Source of the DNA: Stramenopiles sp. TOSAG23-3
Taxonomy: Eukaryota; Sar
Assembly (NCBI GenBank): GCA_900128585.1
Contig: LT642435.1
Span: 1-18,007, forward strand
Direction: 5' to 3'
DNA length: 18,007 nucleotides
Under the pieces are notes generated by a model, which saw nothing but the letters and a program-made list of their open reading frames with translations, searched no databases and had not been told where the DNA came from. Shown piece after piece: positions 13,052-18,007 of this stretch (positions within the stretch are counted from its first letter, which is position 1; each line of letters starts with the position of its first letter). The position numbers and the translations under genes were made by a program.

Positions 13052-16042
13052 ATGTCTACGTCAGTTTCAACGCTTCTCGAGCGGGCCGTGTACACGAACG
13101 AGGCGGATGTCATCGTGGAGTCCTTTGCGTGCCTGCGGGGGTTCCCTGGGGACATGTACACGACGCCCGAGAGGCTAGTCGCGCAGGAAACGACGGGGTA
13201 CGTGGACGCGCACAGCCCGTCGGCGGCGGCCGACGATAGCGGCGAGCCAAAGTTTCAACCAAACCGGGACCTGCGGCTGTCGCACGTCTCCGCCGAGGCG
13301 CTCTTGGAGGCCATGGCCTTTGTGTCCACCCTCGCGGCCGCCTTGGACAGGTTGCGCCAGTTCAGCAAGAACTACTCCCAAGGTGACGTTTCCAGGGGAA
13401 TCGTCTGGCAAACGTTCGCGTACGCCATCGGACTGTACATATTTGACATAGAGGGACGGCTGATCGGCCTGGAGCGGGAATTCCACGCCTCGGCAAGCGA
13501 ATCCAACGGGTCCCAGCCGACGCTGCTGAAGCTCCGGGGGTGCCTGCAGCCCGTTCGGGACAGCGTGGCCTTCGTCGAGAACATCGTCGAGACCGTCGTT
13601 GCCGAGGTGAAGCACGACCGCATCGACGCAACGCTGCACGCTTCCAAGACGCTGTCGGTGCTGTACGGCTTTCTGGGCGAGGCTACCCTGCTCTTCAACG
13701 GGGACGACGGGCTGAAGGGCAAGTACGAGACGCTGTACCCGCTCTGCAGGAAACACGACGGGGGGGCGTCCCAAGAACCTTGCTTTCGGCCCGTCGACGT
13801 GCTGGCCGACCTGAACGTTGCCCTCTCCATCTTTGCGACCACCCTGAACCCGTACATACACTTGCTCCAGTCGTGGCTGCACTCTGGGCTGCTCGTCGAT
13901 GTCCATGGCGACTTCTTCGTCACGCCCGGCCGAGCCGAAGGCACCGACGGTGCCCACGGCCGCCGTCGGCGCAGGGGCAAGGTTGTCCGTGGGGCGTTCA
14001 GCCCGCTGCCCAAGGCGCACCAGTTCCAGGACGGTCCGGGGGGGGAACCCGCACGTTGCGGCGCGGCGGGCCCGAACGCGCCCGCGATCGATGAAGCGTT
14101 TTGGGACGAAGGGTACATTTTTGAAGAAGCCTTTGTACCGTCCTTTTTGAAGCCGATCGCGCGGGAGATTTACCTGGCCGGGAAGTCCATCGCAGTCATG
14201 CGGACCATGTCGACCACGACGTTCGCCACGGCCGCGCAGAATACCGTCGCGTCGTCAAAGCTTAACATTTCCCTGCACGCCACCGCCACGAACGGCGCGC
14301 GCGCTGCGCCCGGCGGCGACGAACGGTCCAACATATTCGAGGTTTTTGCCGCACACATGTCGAAGTTTTTGCCAGACGAGCACCAGTTCGCACGCCACCG
14401 CCACGTTGCCTCCCTGTCGACCACGGGGCACCCGGGGTCAGAGGGGTTCCGGAAACGGCGCGTTGAAGTGAACGAGATGTTCTTTAACGATGAGGGCCCG
14501 CGGTTCCAACACTTCCAAGTCGACGACATGCGGAACAACGGGTGGCTGACGGCCGCAGAGGAGAACATGTATGGCCGGGGGGGCAACCTGTTGAACGACG
14601 ATACCGGGTCGTTCCTTGGACGAACCGTTGATTTTTACATGCGCGACGGGGAGCTGCAGGGACGGATCCCTGCCCACCCGGTGCGCGCTGCACGAGGGCG
14701 CGAGGACGGGCCCGCACCGACCGACAAAAGTCCGGACCCGGGCGGAGAGCAGGGCCCGGCCCTATTCGAAAGCGTCCACAGCGTGCTGATCGGTGGCCCG
14801 TTCATTTCCGAGCTGAGCGTAAACCACCTGTGGACGGGCGCCGCGACGCGAACGTCGGAGGACATGCTTGGAAGCTTCAACGCCACCGAAGTACTGAAGG
14901 TCTCCCTGACCCGCCCGGTCCGCCGGTTGTGCTTCCAGGAAAACTTTGCCTTTGTCAAGATGTTCCGCGAAGAGCTGAGCTTGATCCCAGTCCTGGACTC
15001 CCTGCGCGTATGCTACTTTTTCTCGGACGTGCAAGTCATGGAGCCGTTTCTGTTGAAACTCTTCGGCCAAGTGGACACCGCAGTCACCGACTGGGTGCGC
15101 ACGTTGACGATCAATTTCCGAGACAACCTGGAGGCCCACGGGGCCGCCAAACTAAGCTTTGATCCGGACCACTGGGACGCTACCATTTTTTCCGAGGGCG
15201 GCGACGGGCCAGAGAATGGAGATCAGCGTGCCCACGACAGCTACGACGGCATTGGCGCGCTCGACAACCTCAAGCTGACCTACCACGCGCCGTGGCCGTT
15301 GAACATCGTCATCGGGCGGGAGTCGCTGCAGTTCTACAACGACATCATGCGGACCTTGATCCAAGTGAAGCGCGTGAAGTACCAGCTCGACAATTTGCAC
15401 CATGAACTTCGCCATGAGATCATAACGTTGGAGAAAGAAGCTGCGGGAGAGGTGTACTTTCTTCCCCGGGACGCGGAATTTAGGAGCCACGCGCACTCAA
15501 ACATGCTGTTCATCGGAAGGCTGATGCATTTCATCAACAACCTTCACAATTATTTAATGGAACGGTGCGTGTACGGCGAGTGGGACGACATGACGCAGGC
15601 GATGATGGAGGCCGCGAGCGTCGACGACTTGCGGGAGGTGCACCTGAGCTACCTCCGCCGTTTGCACGAGCAGTGCTTGCTGAACCCGAAGGCAAAGGTC
15701 GTCGCCATTCAAATCCGAAAAATATTGAACATCTCGTTGCAATGCGTGGGGGCCATCAAGCGCTGGATCCGTCTGGGGAGCCAGCGCGTGGAGTGGGAAG
15801 GGGACCAGGTGCGCCGGCAAGAGCACGTGCCCTATTCTGCGATGCCCATCGAGGAAAACCGTGGGTTGACGCAGTCCCTCATACACCTAGATGATCTGCA
15901 GCTAAGGTTCAAGAAAACTAATGAATTCTTGCACATCCTTCTTGCGACCCAGATCAAGCGAGCGCACGATTCAGTGCAGCACATCACGGACGTCCTTTTG
16001 AGGCTTGACTATAACCATTTTTACAAGAACAGTCTGGCGTGA
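13052..16042 (+). CDS. Gamma-tubulin complex component, GCP5-like
   Basis: GCP proteins build the gamma-tubulin ring complex that nucleates microtubules at basal bodies or other organising centres. The first ATG in frame is at 13052, giving 996 residues in one exon. The N-terminal GRIP1-type domain (~80-420) includes NPYIHLLQSWLHSGLLVD with a following DFF motif, then EAFVPSFLKPIAREIYLAGKS at ~355-380. The latter closely follows the GCP5-type 'VPSFL.P...I..AGKS' segment. The C-terminal domain (~600-990) has FVKMFREELSLIPVLDSLRV, then LKLTYHAPWPLNIVIG near 738-755, the family's 'Y..PWPL..I' signature for gamma-tubulin contact. It ends with a helix pair, LHNYLMERCVYGEWDDM and YLRRLHEQCLL. GCP5 rather than GCP2-4 is inferred mainly from the AGKS segment. 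The low-complexity insertion near 280-340 looks lineage-specific. It converges on the RecA-like gene. Confidence 0.88.
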   Translation: MSTSVSTLLERAVYTNEADVIVESFACLRGFPGDMYTTPERLVAQETTGYVDAHSPSAAADDSGEPKFQPNRDLRLSHVSAEALLEAMAFVSTLAAALDRLRQFSKNYSQGDVSRGIVWQTFAYAIGLYIFDIEGRLIGLEREFHASASESNGSQPTLLKLRGCLQPVRDSVAFVENIVETVVAEVKHDRIDATLHASKTLSVLYGFLGEATLLFNGDDGLKGKYETLYPLCRKHDGGASQEPCFRPVDVLADLNVALSIFATTLNPYIHLLQSWLHSGLLVDVHGDFFVTPGRAEGTDGAHGRRRRRGKVVRGAFSPLPKAHQFQDGPGGEPARCGAAGPNAPAIDEAFWDEGYIFEEAFVPSFLKPIAREIYLAGKSIAVMRTMSTTTFATAAQNTVASSKLNISLHATATNGARAAPGGDERSNIFEVFAAHMSKFLPDEHQFARHRHVASLSTTGHPGSEGFRKRRVEVNEMFFNDEGPRFQHFQVDDMRNNGWLTAAEENMYGRGGNLLNDDTGSFLGRTVDFYMRDGELQGRIPAHPVRAARGREDGPAPTDKSPDPGGEQGPALFESVHSVLIGGPFISELSVNHLWTGAATRTSEDMLGSFNATEVLKVSLTRPVRRLCFQENFAFVKMFREELSLIPVLDSLRVCYFFSDVQVMEPFLLKLFGQVDTAVTDWVRTLTINFRDNLEAHGAAKLSFDPDHWDATIFSEGGDGPENGDQRAHDSYDGIGALDNLKLTYHAPWPLNIVIGRESLQFYNDIMRTLIQVKRVKYQLDNLHHELRHEIITLEKEAAGEVYFLPRDAEFRSHAHSNMLFIGRLMHFINNLHNYLMERCVYGEWDDMTQAMMEAASVDDLREVHLSYLRRLHEQCLLNPKAKVVAIQIRKILNISLQCVGAIKRWIRLGSQRVEWEGDQVRRQEHVPYSAMPIEENRGLTQSLIHLDDLQLRFKKTNEFLHILLATQIKRAHDSVQHITDVLLRLDYNHFYKNSLA

Positions 16043-16247
16043 GGACGAAACACGATGGACTCGGTCCCAAAAATGTGTGGGTGTGGTGTGGAAAGCGTGC
16101 GTGTAATAAAATTAACCCTAAAAAAACAATTTAATTGTTACAAGATAAATTCAAAACGAGCGACGTACGCGTGTGCTGCGTTAGCTTATGCAAATTCTTG
16201 GTCCCCCTTTACGTATAGATACGAGAGGCCCCGCCCCCCAACCCCCC
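16043..16247. other. Convergent spacer after GCP5
   Basis: A 205-bp 3'-to-3' gap. GTAATAAAATT near 16101-16112 is a plausible polyadenylation signal for GCP5. Nothing else recognised. Confidence 0.45.
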
Positions 16248-17228
16248 TCACTGATCCTCAAACCCATCTTTCGTTATTTCGAATAGGTTTTCATTCTCTA
16301 CTTCGCCGGATGTATTTACAAACGTCGCCTTTCTTTTCTTGTGAACTTCGCCCCGGGATAGTTTCAAGCGGTAGAACTGGTCCGATTTTGAACCTAACTT
16401 GACGACTGGTTTGACTGCATTCTTTCGTGCACTACTGACAAAGCTGTTGCCCCCAGCGCTGGACCCTTCGCCATCGTATTTTCTACCCCCTTGCTGCTTT
16501 TTCTTTGCGCCCATGTCCGCTACAACGTCGTTGACGAGAATGACCGTGCACTTCTTCATCTCTTGGAACGCTTTTACATCATTCAAAACGTTCGAAAGCA
16601 ACAGCTTTGCCGACGCCCCCGTCGGTTTTGCACCATTCCCACCGTTTTTGCCGGGCCCATCTTCGCCTTCTTTTCGTGCCGAAAATTTCCCGTCCTTGAT
16701 GTTCGACCGGGTGGTCTTGAAGGCGCATCCTAAGCTATCGATCAGCAAGAGCTTCACGTTCGAAAACTGGCGGGCACGATTCAACAATCTCTGGACTTCT
16801 TCCAACGTCTTGCTCCGTACCGGGGCAACTCTTACTTGGTCCGTACACAAGTTTTCGTTGTAACCCTTCGATCGCGCGATATCTGTAATTCTCGTCGCTC
16901 GAAACGAACCGCTGACGTCGATCCAGACGACTGTAGAGTTTCGTTTGGACGCGGTCTCTGTCGCAAAGTTGAAGCAAAGCTGTGTCTTCCCGGTCGCCGC
17001 CTTTCCGAAAATTTCAAGAGTTTTCCCATCGATGCCTTCGTTCGGCAGCAGCGAGTCAATGCAGTCGCACCCTGCAAGAACGTGTTTGTGCCTTGTGAGC
17101 GGTGTTTCTGAAGCGGGCGTTTCCGCCTTACGTTTTCTGCTCGAACCACCGGATGATGTCGCAGCGGCAGTATTTGGTGGGATCTCGCCCAACGCCGAAC
17201 GGCGTGTTTTGGTGTCTGAATTTGGCAT
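16248..17228 (-). CDS. RecA/RAD51-family recombinase paralogue
   Basis: This 326-residue nuclear ATPase would act in homologous-recombination repair. Walker A is at 75-82 (GKAATGKT, followed by QLCFNFA), and Walker B is at 158-164 (VKLLLID, D164). Before Walker A stands the GCDCIDSLLPNEGI-type segment, equivalent to the 'TTGC..LD.LLGGGI' stretch of RAD51 relatives. The N-terminal helix-hairpin-helix domain of true RAD51 is absent, and residues 1-48 are disordered with RKRK at 31-34, a possible nuclear signal. This layout fits a paralogue (RAD51D-, XRCC2- or RadB-like) rather than RAD51 or DMC1; I cannot choose among them. Low-complexity insertions lie at ~178-206 and ~240-268. VILVNDVVADM is the expected L2-proximal strand. 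ATG 17228 is the start. Confidence 0.78.
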   Translation of the reverse strand: MPNSDTKTRRSALGEIPPNTAAATSSGGSSRKRKAETPASETPLTRHKHVLAGCDCIDSLLPNEGIDGKTLEIFGKAATGKTQLCFNFATETASKRNSTVVWIDVSGSFRATRITDIARSKGYNENLCTDQVRVAPVRSKTLEEVQRLLNRARQFSNVKLLLIDSLGCAFKTTRSNIKDGKFSARKEGEDGPGKNGGNGAKPTGASAKLLLSNVLNDVKAFQEMKKCTVILVNDVVADMGAKKKQQGGRKYDGEGSSAGGNSFVSSARKNAVKPVVKLGSKSDQFYRLKLSRGEVHKKRKATFVNTSGEVENENLFEITKDGFEDQ

Positions 17229-17397
17229 TTGTGAAGCAACTAATGGTTCAATATGGTTCGTTTTCCTCGTGCGTGGTTTTGAATAGGAAAATAGTTTAAA
17301 ATAGGAAATCGTTACGCTTACACAACGCTTTCAATTTGAAAAAGATTTCTCTTAATCTTGTTTTCATTATTTTTCTTTTCTTGAATTGTTGAATTGT

Positions 17398-17440
17398 GAA
17401 TATAATAATAATAATAAAAAAAATATTATAATAATAATCA
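17398..17440. repeat. ATA/TAT trinucleotide microsatellite
   Basis: (ATA)n followed by A8 and (TATAA)n in near-inverted arrangement, forming a weak hairpin. Simple repeat. Confidence 0.8.
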
Positions 17441-17474
17441 CAATATGGGGAAGAAGATATCCCTCTCCTAGGCA

Positions 17475-17598
17475 TAACAGACAGCTGAACTGTCTGTTAA
17501 TTTATATAGAATGAACTATACTTAGAGTATACGTGGTATACGTGGTGGTAAATTATTTCGACCTCAAAATTAACAGACAGTAAAACAGACAGCTGAAT
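17475..17598. repeat. CAGACAG inverted/direct repeat cluster (MITE-like)
   Basis: TAACAGACAG (17475-17484) pairs with CTGTCTGTTA (17490-17499) across a 5-nt loop. In addition, ACTGTCTGTTAATTT (17489-17503) is the exact inverse of 17567-17581. AACAGACAGCTGAA recurs directly at 17476-17489 and 17584-17597. A 93-bp unit (17489-17581) thus has 15-bp terminal inverted repeats and resembles a tiny non-autonomous element or its remnant. Confidence 0.6.
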
Positions 17599-18007
17599 GC
17601 TATTGCACCCTAGATCAATTAAGTATTTAGGTGTCCTACGAGGTGTGTTCATCTTTTATTATTATATAATTCTTTGTGTTATTTTGGATTTGTTTTCGCG
17701 CCACGGACACTGAACACTTTATAACAGCTGTCTACGATAGCAATTAACTTATTAAAAAAAACATCGGTCGTGTTTTTATTTTTCTAAAACGAGGGACCTA
17801 TTAGCATAGGAAGAGCATTAAGTATTTTTTTAACTAAATTAGACGATTATTTCGTTAGCGATTATAGCCATTATAGTACATATGAAGTATCCAATCTTTT
17901 AGATACATTATTTACATGTTGAAAATGGATATTATTCTTTGAAAATACTGGGTTACCAGATTTGATATGTATTATTAAACATACAAAAAACTCAAGGATC
18001 GACTCTT

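Larger units (their letters stand above)
17229..18007. other. AT-rich tail without genes
   Basis: No coding region supported. It contains the promoter side of the RecA-like gene, an ATA/TAT microsatellite (about 17398-17440), the CAGACAG hairpin cluster (17475-17598), and a second AACAGCTGTC palindromic core near 17723. The remainder looks like unremarkable AT-rich spacer. Confidence 0.7.

Noticed and set aside
13175-14118. Long minus-strand frames (up to 281 aa) across the GCP5 gene
   Set aside because: Antisense shadows of a clearly recognised GCP coding sequence; no protein-like features.
16108-16122. Telomere-like TTAACCCTAAA
   Set aside because: Single copy, not an array; probably chance next to the polyadenylation signal.

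Overview
The window is nuclear DNA of a eukaryotic microbe (protist or alga). About 12 kb of host chromosome lies next to the right-hand 5.6 kb, or more, of an AT-rich, virus-like mobile element. The host side is eukaryotic: it carries an ATG10-type autophagy enzyme, a gamma-tubulin complex component (GCP5-like), a RecA/RAD51-family paralogue, a secreted Cys-rich protein and a large unrecognised protein. These genes are uninterrupted over up to 3 kb, so the lineage looks intron-poor. Coding DNA is GC-rich and the spacers are AT-rich and full of microsatellites. I cannot name the species.

Positions 1-5604 are bounded by a perfect 79-bp terminal inverted repeat (1-79 and 5526-5604). The repeat runs off the left edge of the window, so the true ends are not defined. 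Inside, the diagnostic gene is a Polinton/Maverick-type rve integrase (2552-3910) with a D79/D154/E189 triad and an SH3-like tail. Around it are a repeat protein (84-1595), a small basic protein on the opposite strand (about 1500-1795), a 116-aa apparent capsid-gene remnant (3930-4280), a 42-aa amphipathic peptide (4316-4444), a duplicated zinc-ribbon protein (4415-5275, minus) and a coiled-coil protein starting in or next to the right repeat (5262-5603, minus). No DNA polymerase, packaging ATPase, protease or major capsid gene is visible. The simplest reading is an internally deleted relative of Polintons, polinton-like viruses or mavirus-like virophages. It keeps integrase and ends but has lost replication and particle genes. 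The identical repeats and near-identical internal duplications suggest it is young or has undergone gene conversion.

Positions 5605-6368 are AT-rich and contain a strong palindrome and short direct repeats. They probably hold the outer part of the right repeat and the element/host junction. The host layout then runs: ATG10-like (6369-6911, plus); unrecognised 755-aa protein (7114-9381, minus); secreted Cys-rich protein (9961-11571, minus); a 1.5-kb divergent spacer with homopolymer and purine microsatellites; GCP5-like (13052-16042, plus); RecA/RAD51-like (16248-17228, minus); and an AT-rich tail with a cluster of CAGACAG hairpins. No tRNA, rRNA or CRISPR was seen. The host genes have unrelated functions and do not form a pathway. 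The unusual content of the window is the shrunken element and its apparent deletion scars.
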